Notes: generated by a model not told the origin, from the letters alone. Counted from the first letter of the stretch, positions 37,077 through 46,235 are shown. The stretch: 64,000 nt of DNA from Algibacter luteus (GCF_900141715.1 NZ_FQYK01000001.1:496001-560000); one strand, 5' to 3'. Program-made: numbers and translations.

Positions 37077-37151
37077 TGGGCGCGAAGGGATTCGAACCCC
37101 TGACCCCTTGGGTGTAAACCAAGTGCTCTGAACCAACTGAGCTACGCGCCC
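37077..37151 (-). tRNA. tRNA-Val (anticodon TAC)
   Basis: A complete cloverleaf on the minus strand. The acceptor stem is GGGCGCG with CGCGCCC and discriminator A; CCA is not encoded. The D arm is GCTC-AGTTGGTTCAG-AGC; the anticodon stem is CTTGG / CCAAG with loop TTTACAC, giving anticodon TAC, which reads GTA and other valine codons. The T arm holds GTTCGAATC. It stands alone between the PAS-LuxR and folC genes and has its own terminator. No integrated element or direct repeat of its 3' end is seen in the window. Confidence 0.97.
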
Positions 37152-37213
37152 TCTAAATTGGACTGCAAATATAACCTAGTTTTTAATATTGCAAAAACTT
37201 TTTCAATAAAAAT

Positions 37214-38431
37214 TTAAATTATTTCTGCTACAACAAAAGTACTTCCTCCAATGAATACAAAATCATCTATATCAGCATTGTTTAGAGCCATTTCATAGGC
37301 CTCATTTACAGAATTATATGCTTCGCCTTTCAAATTATATTTAGAAAATTCATTTTTTAGCTCAGTGGCATCTAATCCTCTTGAAATGTCTGGTTTGCAG
37401 AAATAGTATGTTGCTTTTTTAGGCAGTAAGCCTATTATTGAAGTTAAATCTTTATCATTTACAACACCAAATACAATAAGTAATTTATTAAAAGTCTCAT
37501 TTGATAGTTGTTGCATAACATAGGTTAAACCTTCCTTATTATGTCCTGTATCACAAACTACTTTCGGGTTTACATTTAATGTTTGCCATCTCCCCAGTAA
37601 TCCGGTATTTTTTACAACATTTTGCAAACCTTGTTTCAAATTGTTCTCTGATATTTTGAAACCTTTTTTTTGTAGCGTTTTAATAGTTCGAATTACAGTT
37701 TTGATATTCTTAGATTGGTAGCTCCCTATTAAATCGGATTTATAATCTGAGGTAATCTCTTTATCTGCAAAAACTATATTTGAATAATTTTCTTCTGCTA
37801 TTTTTTTAAATACAGGAGTCGTTTCTTTTTGGGTTTCGCCAATTACAACCGGTATTCTAGGTTTAATTATTCCTCCTTTTTCATAAGCAATGGCCTCAAG
37901 AGTATCACCAAGAAACTGCGTATGGTCTAACCCGATATTAGTAATTACAGAAACTTCAGGAGTAATAATATTTGTTGAATCTAATCGTCCGCCCAACCCA
38001 ACTTCAATAATTGCAATATCTACTTTCTGTTTTGCAAAATAATCAAACGCCATTCCAACGGTCATTTCAAAAAACGACAATTTATTAGCTTTAAAAAAAA
38101 CCTTATTTCGTTTAATAAAACCAATAACAAATTGTTTACTTACTTCCTTACCATTAATTTTAATGCGTTCTCTAAAATCTTTTAAATGTGGTGAAGTATA
38201 TAAACCAACTTTATATCCTGATTCTTGCAAAATTGAAGCCAGCATATGGCTTGAAGAACCTTTACCGTTGGTGCCTGCAACGTGAACCGATTTAAACTTA
38301 AGTTCTGGATGATTTAAACGACTTGCGAGCTTTAAGGTGTTCTTCAAATCTTTTTTAAAAGCCGTTTTACCCTGCCTTTGATACATTGGTAGTTGAGAAA
38401 ACATCCAATTAAGTGTATCTTGATATGTCAT
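37214..38431 (-). CDS. folC: Folylpolyglutamate synthase / dihydrofolate synthase
   Basis: A 405-residue Mur-ligase-fold enzyme adding glutamate to dihydropteroate and folates. The ATP loop is HVAGTNGKGSSSHML (near residues 49-63), and FFEMTVGMAFDYFA and DIAIIEVGLGGRLDSTN are the conserved central motifs. The C-terminal domain contains VVCDTGHNKEGL (near residue 290). It is the last gene of the exbB-exbD-tonB-folC operon, 3 bases after tonB. Confidence 0.95.
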   Translation of the reverse strand: MTYQDTLNWMFSQLPMYQRQGKTAFKKDLKNTLKLASRLNHPELKFKSVHVAGTNGKGSSSHMLASILQESGYKVGLYTSPHLKDFRERIKINGKEVSKQFVIGFIKRNKVFFKANKLSFFEMTVGMAFDYFAKQKVDIAIIEVGLGGRLDSTNIITPEVSVITNIGLDHTQFLGDTLEAIAYEKGGIIKPRIPVVIGETQKETTPVFKKIAEENYSNIVFADKEITSDYKSDLIGSYQSKNIKTVIRTIKTLQKKGFKISENNLKQGLQNVVKNTGLLGRWQTLNVNPKVVCDTGHNKEGLTYVMQQLSNETFNKLLIVFGVVNDKDLTSIIGLLPKKATYYFCKPDISRGLDATELKNEFSKYNLKGEAYNSVNEAYEMALNNADIDDFVFIGGSTFVVAEII

Positions 38432-38434
38432 TGA

Positions 38435-39283
38435 CTATTGACTTAATTTGAAGTTAACACTAACAAACCCTAATTGTCGTGTTGGTGCTTTAGGATCGGC
38501 TGGCCATTTATGAGATAAGGCTATTTTTTTTGCTGGTTCTAATAAACACGGTGCTGTATTTGTAGTTCCTTTTTGACCAGGTTCTGCTGAAATGACATTT
38601 CCGCTTTGATTAACTACAATTTTAACAATTACCATTCCAGACTCATTACAATCTTGTTTTAACTTTTGGAATGAAGCGTTGCCACGTCCGTTTAAACCAT
38701 AACCAACACCTCCACTGCCCGTTCCTTGCCCACCAAAATAACTAGGCGCATACGGATTACCATCTAACTGACCTTTATCTCCCGATTGATTGTCATTTCC
38801 TTCACTACCGGTTTCGGAGCCTTCGGATTTGCTTACACCTCCAATTAAGGCATCTAATTTTTTCTTTTTTTCTTCTTGCTCGCGTTTTACTTTAGCAATT
38901 CTATCGGCTTCGGCTTTTGCTTTGGCATCTGCAATAGCTTTCGCCCTTGCTTCTGCTTCTTTTTGCTTTTTTATAGCTATAGATTCGGCATCTTCTTGAG
39001 TTAATACCTCCTCTTTAGTTTCTGATGATTTGGTAGGTTCCGATTTTGAAACATCGGGTTGCGGTGGTTCTTCAATTTTTAATGGCTCAGACTTCACAGG
39101 CTTTAAAGGCTGTACATTGCCTTTACCAAAATCTGAATTTCCAAAATTTACTGCAACACCATATTCCTCTGGCGGATCCATATAAGTAGTACCAACAACA
39201 AACAACAAAAGCAACAAAATAATAGCAATTAACGCTGTTAATTTTGCAGAATTCTTTTCGTGTTTTGTTTTGAAGTACTTCAT
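38435..39283 (-). CDS. tonB: TonB family energy transducer
   Basis: A 282-residue periplasm-spanning protein that couples the proton-motive force to outer membrane receptors. Residues 15-35 are the single N-terminal membrane anchor. A Pro/Lys/Glu linker (residues about 55-90) and a long Ala/Lys/Glu-rich helix (about 95-150) span the periplasm, then a Gly/Ser region leads to a TonB C-terminal domain (residues about 205-282, SGMVIVKIVVNQSGNVISA). It lies 4 bases after exbD and 3 bases before folC. The linker layout is closer to TolA/TonB2 types than to E. coli TonB. Confidence 0.93.
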   Translation of the reverse strand: MKYFKTKHEKNSAKLTALIAIILLLLLFVVGTTYMDPPEEYGVAVNFGNSDFGKGNVQPLKPVKSEPLKIEEPPQPDVSKSEPTKSSETKEEVLTQEDAESIAIKKQKEAEARAKAIADAKAKAEADRIAKVKREQEEKKKKLDALIGGVSKSEGSETGSEGNDNQSGDKGQLDGNPYAPSYFGGQGTGSGGVGYGLNGRGNASFQKLKQDCNESGMVIVKIVVNQSGNVISAEPGQKGTTNTAPCLLEPAKKIALSHKWPADPKAPTRQLGFVSVNFKLSQ

Positions 39284-39287
39284 TATT

Positions 39288-39680
39288 CTATTTTGGTTTT
39301 ACCGCTAAAATAACTTTAAACTTATTTCGGTTAGCAATATCCATAACCTTTACTACATTTTCTACAGGTACAGATTTTTCAGCTCTTAGTATTATGGTTG
39401 GTTTATCTTTAGATGCTAAAACTGCCATTAATTCATTCTCTAATACACTTTCGCCAACACGTTTCTGGTCTATATAATACGTTAAGTCTTTTTTAATACT
39501 TACTGCAACAGATTTTTTGTTTTCTGTCTTACCACTGGCTTTAGGTAATAAAATATCTATTGCATTTGTGGTAACTAAGGTAGAAGCAATCATAAAAAAG
39601 ATAAGTAGTAGAAATACAATATCTGTCATTGATGACATATTGAATTCTGGTGTTACTTTATTTCTTCCTCTAAAGTTCAT
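39288..39680 (-). CDS. exbD: ExbD/TolR family biopolymer transporter
   Basis: A 130-residue subunit of the proton channel that powers TonB. A single membrane segment (residues 20-42) begins with the functional aspartate in SSMTDIVFLLLIFF (Asp20). The rest is the periplasmic domain (VAVSIKKDLTYYIDQKRV). It is one base from exbB and 4 bases from tonB. Confidence 0.95.
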   Translation of the reverse strand: MNFRGRNKVTPEFNMSSMTDIVFLLLIFFMIASTLVTTNAIDILLPKASGKTENKKSVAVSIKKDLTYYIDQKRVGESVLENELMAVLASKDKPTIILRAEKSVPVENVVKVMDIANRNKFKVILAVKPK

Positions 39681-39681
39681 A

Positions 39682-40383
39682 CTACGTAGGCTCGTTTAAA
39701 TGATCTAAAAACTCTAATGAATTTGCTTCCATTTGATACACCACTTTATCGGTTTTAACTACCAAGTGATTGTAAGCCATATAAGCCACAATACCTACAA
39801 TTAAACCTGCAACAGTAGTAGTCATGGCTGTATATAATCCACTGGCTAAAACATCCATTTGGATAGAACCTCCTGCGTTAGCTAATTCAAATATGGCTAA
39901 TATCATTCCAATTACTGTACCAAGGAACCCAATCATGGGTGCTGCTCCAGAAATTGTTGCCAGAATACTAACGTTTTTTTCTAATCCATAAATTTCTAAA
40001 CGACCCGCATTTTCAATAGCTGTGTTAATATCCGCAAGTGGCTTACCAATTCTAGAAATACCTTTACCAATTAAACGAGATACAGGCGTATTCACTTGCG
40101 CACATAGCACTTGAGCCGAATCAATTTTACCATTGCTAACATGGTCTTTTATCTGATTCATGAAATTAGCATCAACTTTAGAAGCAGCTTTAATTGCAAA
40201 TATGCGTTCGAAATAAATATAGATTGCACCGACAAGGAGCAAAAACAGAACAGCTATAATAACTTGTCCTGCAGCGCCTCCGCTGCTTATTAATTCGATA
40301 ATAGATAGTGTTTTTTCAACTGACTCTCCATCGGTTAACACTGCTGTTTCGGTTTGTGTGTTTTGTAATAATGTATTGAGCAT
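39682..40383 (-). CDS. exbB: MotA/TolQ/ExbB proton channel protein
   Basis: A 233-residue inner membrane protein of the ExbB/TolQ family. Three membrane segments are visible: residues about 38-60, 140-165 and 184-208. The conserved GAAPMIGFLGTVIGMILAIF (near residues 146-165) and TAMTTTVAGLIVGIVAYMAYN segments line the proton path. It is first in a four-gene operon. A copy of a palindromic repeat lies between it and nhaD upstream. Confidence 0.95.
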   Translation of the reverse strand: MLNTLLQNTQTETAVLTDGESVEKTLSIIELISSGGAAGQVIIAVLFLLLVGAIYIYFERIFAIKAASKVDANFMNQIKDHVSNGKIDSAQVLCAQVNTPVSRLIGKGISRIGKPLADINTAIENAGRLEIYGLEKNVSILATISGAAPMIGFLGTVIGMILAIFELANAGGSIQMDVLASGLYTAMTTTVAGLIVGIVAYMAYNHLVVKTDKVVYQMEANSLEFLDHLNEPT

Positions 40384-40504
40384 AGAATATTATTTGTTGC
40401 AAATGTATAACGTTTCTTTTTTTATTAAAGTATAATACATTTTTTTCTAATGTTTTATATACGTTAATTATAAACTATTAGACTTAAAACAAAGTAATGC
40501 ATTT

Positions 40505-40616
40505 GCGTTAGGGATTGTAGCGGCATCCTTTTTTTGCTGCCATTTATAGCAAAAAAAGATATAGCGCATGACCCGACCCTTGTGGTAACCTGCCTGCCGG
40601 CAGGCAGGCGCCAAAA
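40505..40616 (-). repeat. REP-like palindromic repeat, copy A
   Basis: In element orientation (minus) it begins GGCGCC, has the perfect palindrome CCTGCCTGCC/GGCAGGCAGG, then TTACCACAAGGGTCGGG, an internal hairpin (TTTTTTTGCT ... AGCAAAAAAA) and the end CCGCTACAATCCCTAACGC. It lies 16 bases past the nhaD stop and 120 bases before exbB. A small open frame across it (with LPAGRQV) is an artefact of the repeat. Confidence 0.85.
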
Positions 40617-40632
40617 AATGAATGCTCTAATT

Positions 40633-42033
40633 CTAGAACAAGGTTCTTGTATACATAAATGCCACGGCACCTACTAAGAAGCCTACCAATGCTAACCAAC
40701 CAATTTTTTTAAGATACCAGAAGAAATCGATTTTTTCCATCCCCATAGCTACAACACCAGCGGCAGAACCGATAATTAACATACTACCTCCCGTTCCTGC
40801 TGAATATGCAATGAAATGCCATAACTCGTTATCGATTGGTTCATGGAACATACCTAAACTTGCTGCTACTAGTGGTACGTTATCGATAACTGCGGAACCT
40901 ACACCTAGTAATAAAACCACTAAATCTGAAACGCCTGTATGACCTTCCTGATGTAATTCTGTTCCTAACATTGGCATAGTATCTTGAAGTGAGCCTGCGA
41001 AATTGAAAAGTATTCCTAAAGATTCTAAGGCGGCAACGGCCATTAATATACCTAAGAAGAATAAGATACTTGGTAATTCTATTTTAGATAACGAATAGTG
41101 TACTGGACTATGCATGGCGTGGGCATCGCTTTCTTCTGAGCCATGTTCGGTCATGCTGAACTTAGAACTACTATAAATCTCTGCGAATGTAGCAACAACT
41201 CCTAATGAAAGCATCATACCAACGTATGGTGGTAAATGTGTTACCATCTTAAAAATTGGCACGAACACAATAGCACTTAAACCTAAATACAACATCGTAC
41301 TACTGAACTTAGATTTTTTCTTTTCTTCTACTTCTTCAAATTCTAAATCGCCTTTAAAAGCTGGAAGGAATGAAGCAATAAATGTTGGAACCGCCATACA
41401 TAAAAATGATGGTAATAATAAATAACCTATTAAATGTCCTGTAGTTACTTTTTTACCTATCCATAGCATGGTAGTTGTAACATCACCAATAGGCGACCAA
41501 GCCCCACCGGCATTTGCAGCAATAATAATTAAACCCGCAAACCAAATTCGCACATCTCTATCTTTAACAATTTTTTGAAGAATAGAAATGAGTACAATGG
41601 TTGCTGTAAGATTATCGATTATTGCAGAAAGAATAAAAGCTAGTATGGCAAAAATCCATAGAATTTTACTCTTCTTTTTTGTTTTTATAAAGTCTTTAAT
41701 GGTTGAAAAACCATCGAAGTAATCAATTATTTCAACAATGGTCATAGCTCCTAAAAGGAAAACTAAAATCTCAGAAGTTTTACCTAAATGATGCAAGAGC
41801 GTTTCTTCCATCATATGCATTTTTTCTTCTGACCCTAAAGCTCCGAAACCTTCTAAAAGAGAGTGTTTTGCAGAATCAAACCACTGTGGGAAGGTATCAA
41901 GCCCTAAAGCAATTAATGCCCAACAAATGGCCATCATGACCAGTGCCGGAATAAGTTTGTCAATTTTTATACTGTGCTCTAAAGTAATGGCTAAATAGCC
42001 CATGACGAATACTAAAATAATTGCTGTTTCCAT
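40633..42033 (-). CDS. nhaD: Na+/H+ antiporter, NhaD type
   Basis: A 466-residue antiporter of the NhaD / ion transporter superfamily, exporting sodium in exchange for protons. It has about twelve hydrophobic segments. The signatures are FILSAIIDNLTATIVLISILQ (near residues 135-155, given in part) and IIIAANAGGAWSPIGDVTTTML, which recur in this family at the ion-binding site, plus GVGSAVIDNVPLVAAS near residue 380. A histidine-rich loop near residues 300-330 (HGSEESDAHAMHSPVH) may be a pH or metal sensor. It starts 6 bases after the Glu/Leu dehydrogenase gene. Confidence 0.94.
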   Translation of the reverse strand: METAIILVFVMGYLAITLEHSIKIDKLIPALVMMAICWALIALGLDTFPQWFDSAKHSLLEGFGALGSEEKMHMMEETLLHHLGKTSEILVFLLGAMTIVEIIDYFDGFSTIKDFIKTKKKSKILWIFAILAFILSAIIDNLTATIVLISILQKIVKDRDVRIWFAGLIIIAANAGGAWSPIGDVTTTMLWIGKKVTTGHLIGYLLLPSFLCMAVPTFIASFLPAFKGDLEFEEVEEKKKSKFSSTMLYLGLSAIVFVPIFKMVTHLPPYVGMMLSLGVVATFAEIYSSSKFSMTEHGSEESDAHAMHSPVHYSLSKIELPSILFFLGILMAVAALESLGILFNFAGSLQDTMPMLGTELHQEGHTGVSDLVVLLLGVGSAVIDNVPLVAASLGMFHEPIDNELWHFIAYSAGTGGSMLIIGSAAGVVAMGMEKIDFFWYLKKIGWLALVGFLVGAVAFMYTRTLF

Positions 42034-42039
42034 ATGATG

Positions 42040-43266
42040 TTATACTAGTTGGTTAAGTGCTATTTCAAAAGCTGTAGCACTGATTTCTGTTTTTGATTTA
42101 TTTTTATTGTAAACTTTTTCTATTGCTTCTTTTATTTTATTTGATGTATCATTAAAAATGGCTTCATCGGTCATTTGCACTTTACCTTCCATAAAATAAG
42201 CAAAAACTCGAGCCATTCCACAATTTGATATAAAGTCTGGTATTAAACTGACTTTATAATCTGTATGTTCCATTATAGGTCCAAAGAAAATTTCAGTATC
42301 AGCAAAAGGCACATTTGCGCCGCAAGATACAACCTCTAATCCACTATCAATCATTTCATCTATTTGATGAATCGTTATTAATCTTGATGCAGCACAAGGC
42401 ACAAAAATTTCTGTTTGTAACGACCATATTCTTTTATTAATCTCTTCAAAAGGGATTAAATTATCGGCTGCTAATGTATTACCCTTCTTAGCAAGGAAAA
42501 AATGACAAATGTCATTAAATGTAAATCCATCTTCATTAATTAAGCCTCCACCAATATCGATAATTCCAACCACTTTTGCACCCATTTTTGATAAATAAAA
42601 TGCCGCAGCGGCTCCTACATTACCAAAACCCTGCACTACTGCACGTTTTCCTTTCACAGAACCACCATAAATATCGTAATAATGTTTTACCGCTTCCGCC
42701 ACACCAAAACCAGTAATCATATCGGCTACGGTATATTTTTTGGATACATCTGGCGAATAATCTGGATTTTCAATAACCTTTATTACACCTTGACGTAATT
42801 GCCCAATTCTGTTTATTTTATCGGCTTCAGTGGGTTTAAAATGTCCGTTAAAAACACCTTCTTGAGGATGCCAAACACCACTTTCTTCGGTAATTGGTAT
42901 AACCTCATGAGTTTCATCTACATTCATATCTCCACCAGTACCATAATAACTTTTAAGCAAGGGAGAAACCACAGCATACCAACGTTCTAATACTTCCTTT
43001 TTTCTTGGGTCTTTAGGGTCAAAATTAATTCCAGATTTAGCGCCTCCAATGGCGGGACCAGAAACCGTAAATTTAATTTCCATGGTTTTCGCTAACGATA
43101 AAACTTCATTCATATCTAGCCCTTTGCGCATTCGTGTTCCGCCACCTGCTGCACCACCACGTAAAGAATTTATAACTACCCATCCTTCTGCATCGGTTTC
43201 AGAATCTTTCCAATTAAAGACTATTTCAGGCGCTTTGTTTTCGTATATTTTTAATAATTCTTTCAT
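42040..43266 (-). CDS. Glu/Leu/Phe/Val family dehydrogenase
   Basis: A 408-residue amino-acid dehydrogenase. The N-terminal domain has LRGGAAGGGTRMRKGL and the catalytic lysine in GPAIGGAKSGIN (near residue 88). The nucleotide-binding motif is VQGFGNVGAAAAFYL (near residues 213-227), followed by an acidic residue (IIDIGG), which favours NAD. Family members deaminate glutamate or branched-chain amino acids; which applies here cannot be told. It is followed by nhaD at 6 bases, so the two are co-transcribed, linking amino-acid catabolism with sodium export. Confidence 0.9.
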   Translation of the reverse strand: MKELLKIYENKAPEIVFNWKDSETDAEGWVVINSLRGGAAGGGTRMRKGLDMNEVLSLAKTMEIKFTVSGPAIGGAKSGINFDPKDPRKKEVLERWYAVVSPLLKSYYGTGGDMNVDETHEVIPITEESGVWHPQEGVFNGHFKPTEADKINRIGQLRQGVIKVIENPDYSPDVSKKYTVADMITGFGVAEAVKHYYDIYGGSVKGKRAVVQGFGNVGAAAAFYLSKMGAKVVGIIDIGGGLINEDGFTFNDICHFFLAKKGNTLAADNLIPFEEINKRIWSLQTEIFVPCAASRLITIHQIDEMIDSGLEVVSCGANVPFADTEIFFGPIMEHTDYKVSLIPDFISNCGMARVFAYFMEGKVQMTDEAIFNDTSNKIKEAIEKVYNKNKSKTEISATAFEIALNQLV

Positions 43267-43423
43267 TCTCTATATTATATTCAATTGATAATTAGCGTAC
43301 ATTTTTGTTATTCCGAAGGTAAAAAAAGGTGTAGCTATAATTGAGTCATATAAATCGAATTAAAATTATTAATGTAACAAATATAAAAACTAAAAATCCA
43401 ATCAGATTAATTTTATGTGAAAT

Positions 43424-44485
43424 TTAAGGTTGAAAAATCTTACCGGTACTATGATTTTTTGACGCTCCAGTAACACTTTTGAGACAATTTATTAGATTTT
43501 CAAGTTTTAAAACGCCTAAAAACCCAAAAATTAAAGCTTCCTTAAATTCTATGACATCTTTTTCTGGAATTATAATAGTTTGATGCGTAAGTGCTTTAAG
43601 TCTATTTATAAGGAAGGTATTATAAACCCCTCCACCAGTTATTAAAAGAGTAGATTTCTCTCGTTTATTTATCTGGAAGGCAATTTGAATTGCAATATTC
43701 TCAACAAAAGTGCATAATACATCAGATACTGGTAATTGAAATTCGTCAATAAGTGGAAAAATATTTGTATTCACCCATTCCAATCCTAATGATTTTGGAT
43801 ATTCTTTATTATAAAAGCTTAGAGCGTTTAATTGATTGAGTAATTCATTATGCACTTTTCCGGAAGCTGCAATATTACCTTCATCATCAAAGTCATAACC
43901 AAGTTGTATCACATAATGATTTAATACAATGTTTACTGGACAAATATCATAAGCAATACGCTCTTGATTGACATCGGTTGAAATATTAGCAAACCCACCA
44001 AGGTTTAAACAAAAATCGTATTGTGAAAACAGCAACTTATCTCCAATAGGCACTAACGGCGCTCCTTGACCTCCCAATTCTACATCTTGCACTCTAAAAT
44101 CGCAAACTACTGTTTGTTGAAGTACTTGTGCTAAATGGGGTTTGTTTCCAATTTGATAGGTTAATTTTTGGTCAGGTTGATGTAATGCAGTATGCCCATG
44201 CGAGCAAACAGCATCTAATTTTTTAATTTGATGTTTTTTAATAAACCCTTGAATTACTTGTGCTAGATAATTTGAATACGCTATATCAATTCCTTCTAAT
44301 TCTTGCAGACTCGTATTTGTCAAGCCCTTTAATATTTCATACCATTTTGTTGGATATTTAATGGTTTCTGCCTTCAGAATTTTAAAACCCCACTGTACTT
44401 TTTTAGAAAATTTAATATAGGCTAAGTCAATACCATCTAATGAGGTTCCGGACATAACACCAACAACAAAGTAATCTTCTTTCAT
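43424..44485 (-). CDS. anmK: Anhydro-N-acetylmuramic acid kinase
   Basis: A 353-residue kinase that recycles cell-wall sugar by opening and phosphorylating 1,6-anhydro-MurNAc. The ATP motif is VGVMSGTSLDGIDLAY (residues 8-23), and VCSHGHTALHQP, DFRVQDVELGGQGAPLVPIGD (part) and LLITGGGVYNTFLI are typical. The C-terminal tail (residues 335-353) is slightly extended and of no clear function. It is divergent from the acyl-CoA dehydrogenase gene. Confidence 0.94.
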   Translation of the reverse strand: MKEDYFVVGVMSGTSLDGIDLAYIKFSKKVQWGFKILKAETIKYPTKWYEILKGLTNTSLQELEGIDIAYSNYLAQVIQGFIKKHQIKKLDAVCSHGHTALHQPDQKLTYQIGNKPHLAQVLQQTVVCDFRVQDVELGGQGAPLVPIGDKLLFSQYDFCLNLGGFANISTDVNQERIAYDICPVNIVLNHYVIQLGYDFDDEGNIAASGKVHNELLNQLNALSFYNKEYPKSLGLEWVNTNIFPLIDEFQLPVSDVLCTFVENIAIQIAFQINKREKSTLLITGGGVYNTFLINRLKALTHQTIIIPEKDVIEFKEALIFGFLGVLKLENLINCLKSVTGASKNHSTGKIFQP

Positions 44486-44577
44486 CTTAAACGTAAAAGT
44501 AATTAACTTGGGTAAATATATAAAAGATTAAACTCGTGAAATCATGTATTTGCTTTTAGGAATTCACATTAAAAAGC

Positions 44578-44585
44578 TATATTTG
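44578..44585 (+). promoter_or_regulatory. -7 element of the acyl-CoA dehydrogenase gene
   Basis: TATATTTG, a full TAnnTTTG match, 39 bases before the ATG. A TTTG at 44549-44552 lies upstream but 25 bases away, more than usual. Confidence 0.5.
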
Positions 44586-44624
44586 TAAACATTTTTTATC
44601 AAAACAACATTTTAATTACGAATT

Positions 44625-45767
44625 ATGAATTTTAGCCTTTCTGAAGAACATATAATGATTCGCGATGCGGCTCGCGATTTTGCCAGAACAGAATTACTAC
44701 CAGGAGTTATTGAGCGCGATGAAAAACAACAATTCCCTCAAGAGCTTGTTAAAAAAATGGGCGATTTAGGATTTATGGGCATTATGGTAGACCCAAAATA
44801 TGGAGGTAGTGGAATGGACGCTATTTCTTATGTTCTTATCATGGAAGAATTATCAAAAATAGATGCTTCGGCATCGGTTATTGTCTCTGTAAACAATAGT
44901 TTGGTTTGCTACGGTATTGAAGCTTACGGAACAGAGGAGCAAAAACAAAAATACCTTACAAAACTTGCAACTGGGGAGTTTGTTGGCGCATTTTGTTTGA
45001 GTGAACCTGAAGCTGGAAGCGATGCCACATCACAAAGAACCACTGCAATAGATAAAGGTGACCACTATCTAATTAATGGTACCAAAAACTGGATAACAAA
45101 TGGTGGGCGCGCCGATGTTTACATTGTAATTGCCCAAACTGATAGAGATAAAGGATCGCATGGAATAAACGCTTTTATTATTGAAAAAGACACAAAAGGA
45201 TTTGATATAGGACCTAAAGAAGATAAATTAGGCATCCGTGGTAGCGACACACATACTTTACAATTTAACGATGTAAAAGTGCCAAAAGAAAACAGAATTG
45301 GAGTGAATGGTTCAGGCTTCCGATTTGCAATGAAAACCCTTTCTGGAGGACGTATTGGAATCGCTGCACAAGCCTTAGGTATTGCTTCTGGTGCTTTTGA
45401 GTTGGCATTAAAATACTCCAAAGAACGTAAAGCCTTCGGAACAGAAATATGCAACCATCAAGCCATAGCTTTCAAACTTGCAGATATGGCAACCGATATT
45501 GATGCTGCAAGACATTTAGTAATGAAAGCCGCTTGGGATAAAGACCAAGGCAATAATTACGATTATTCAAGTGCCATGGCTAAACTATACGCATCTAAAG
45601 TTGCCATGGAACACACCGTAGAAGCAGTACAAATTCACGGTGGAAATGGCTTTGTAAAAGAATATCATGTAGAACGCCTTATGAGAGATGCAAAAATTAC
45701 TCAGATTTACGAAGGCACATCCGAAATTCAAAAAATAGTAATTTCAAGAAGCCTAATAAAGCAATAA
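44625..45767 (+). CDS. Acyl-CoA dehydrogenase
   Basis: A 380-residue flavoenzyme introducing a double bond into acyl-CoA. The N-terminal helical domain (to about residue 120), beta domain (FCLSEPEAGSDATSQRT, ITNGG) and C-terminal helical domain are complete. The catalytic base is Glu363 in QIYEGTSEIQK, the short-chain/medium-chain position; the arginine in RERKAFG-type loop is present (SKERKAFGTEI). Length fits butyryl-CoA or short branched-chain enzymes. It stands alone with its own promoter and terminator, and the arsenosugar cluster begins 130 bases later. Confidence 0.95.
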   Translation: MNFSLSEEHIMIRDAARDFARTELLPGVIERDEKQQFPQELVKKMGDLGFMGIMVDPKYGGSGMDAISYVLIMEELSKIDASASVIVSVNNSLVCYGIEAYGTEEQKQKYLTKLATGEFVGAFCLSEPEAGSDATSQRTTAIDKGDHYLINGTKNWITNGGRADVYIVIAQTDRDKGSHGINAFIIEKDTKGFDIGPKEDKLGIRGSDTHTLQFNDVKVPKENRIGVNGSGFRFAMKTLSGGRIGIAAQALGIASGAFELALKYSKERKAFGTEICNHQAIAFKLADMATDIDAARHLVMKAAWDKDQGNNYDYSSAMAKLYASKVAMEHTVEAVQIHGGNGFVKEYHVERLMRDAKITQIYEGTSEIQKIVISRSLIKQ

Positions 45768-45800
45768 TTATATTATCTCCATTAACTAGCTACTTTTAAA

Positions 45801-45834
45801 AAATCGCCTTTTATATATTAATTGGCGATTTTTG
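45801..45834 (+). terminator. Terminator of the acyl-CoA dehydrogenase gene
   Basis: AAATCGCC and GGCGATTT pair around a loop of about 15 AT-rich bases and are followed by a T-run. It separates the dehydrogenase from the arsenosugar genes. Confidence 0.7.
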
Positions 45835-45897
45835 TTATTTTGGCATAAAGCTTCCGACATAATAAACTAGATTTCTATCTTTAAGCAAAAATATTTT

Positions 45898-46233
45898 ATG
45901 CAGAAAACATATTACGATCCAGCAGACCTAAAAAAATTTGGAAAAATAAGCGATTGGAACCAAGAACTAGGTGATAAATTTTTCGAGTATTACGGTAAAG
46001 TTTTCGAAGAAGGCGCGCTTACCGCCCGCGAAAAATCATTAATCGCTCTAGCAGTTGCACACACAGAGCAATGCCCCTATTGCATTGACGCGTACACTAA
46101 AGATGGACTTCAGCGCGGAGTTACAAAAGAGGAAATGATGGAAGCCATTCATGTAGGTGCAGCCATAAAAGGCGGAGCTACCTTGGTGCATGGTGTTCAA
46201 ATGATGAATAAAGTAAATAAGTTAGATGGGTAA
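45898..46233 (+). CDS. Arsenosugar-associated AhpD-like peroxidase-family protein
   Basis: A 111-residue carboxymuconolactone-decarboxylase/AhpD-fold protein. The redox motif is HTEQCPYCIDAYTKDG with Cys59 and Cys62 (CxxC) and His55 close by. It matches the small peroxidase-like family (TIGR04029) that occurs next to ArsS in arsenosugar loci. Its role is not proven; it may reduce arsenical intermediates or protect against them. It is the first gene of the cluster, separated from arsS by a repeat copy and 190 bases. Confidence 0.88.
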   Translation: MQKTYYDPADLKKFGKISDWNQELGDKFFEYYGKVFEEGALTAREKSLIALAVAHTEQCPYCIDAYTKDGLQRGVTKEEMMEAIHVGAAIKGGATLVHGVQMMNKVNKLDG

Positions 46234-46235
46234 AT

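Noticed and set aside
37077-37151. Integration site at tRNA-Val
   Set aside because: No integrase gene, no repeat of the tRNA 3' end and no change in gene type next to it.
40464-40670. 68-codon frame containing LPAGRQV
   Set aside because: It runs across the palindromic repeat copy A and reads the GGCAGGC palindrome. It is a known kind of artefact from such repeats and overlaps the end of nhaD.
45119-45454. 111-codon frame antisense to the acyl-CoA dehydrogenase gene
   Set aside because: The dehydrogenase is unambiguous and the antisense frame has no recognisable domain or separate start context.
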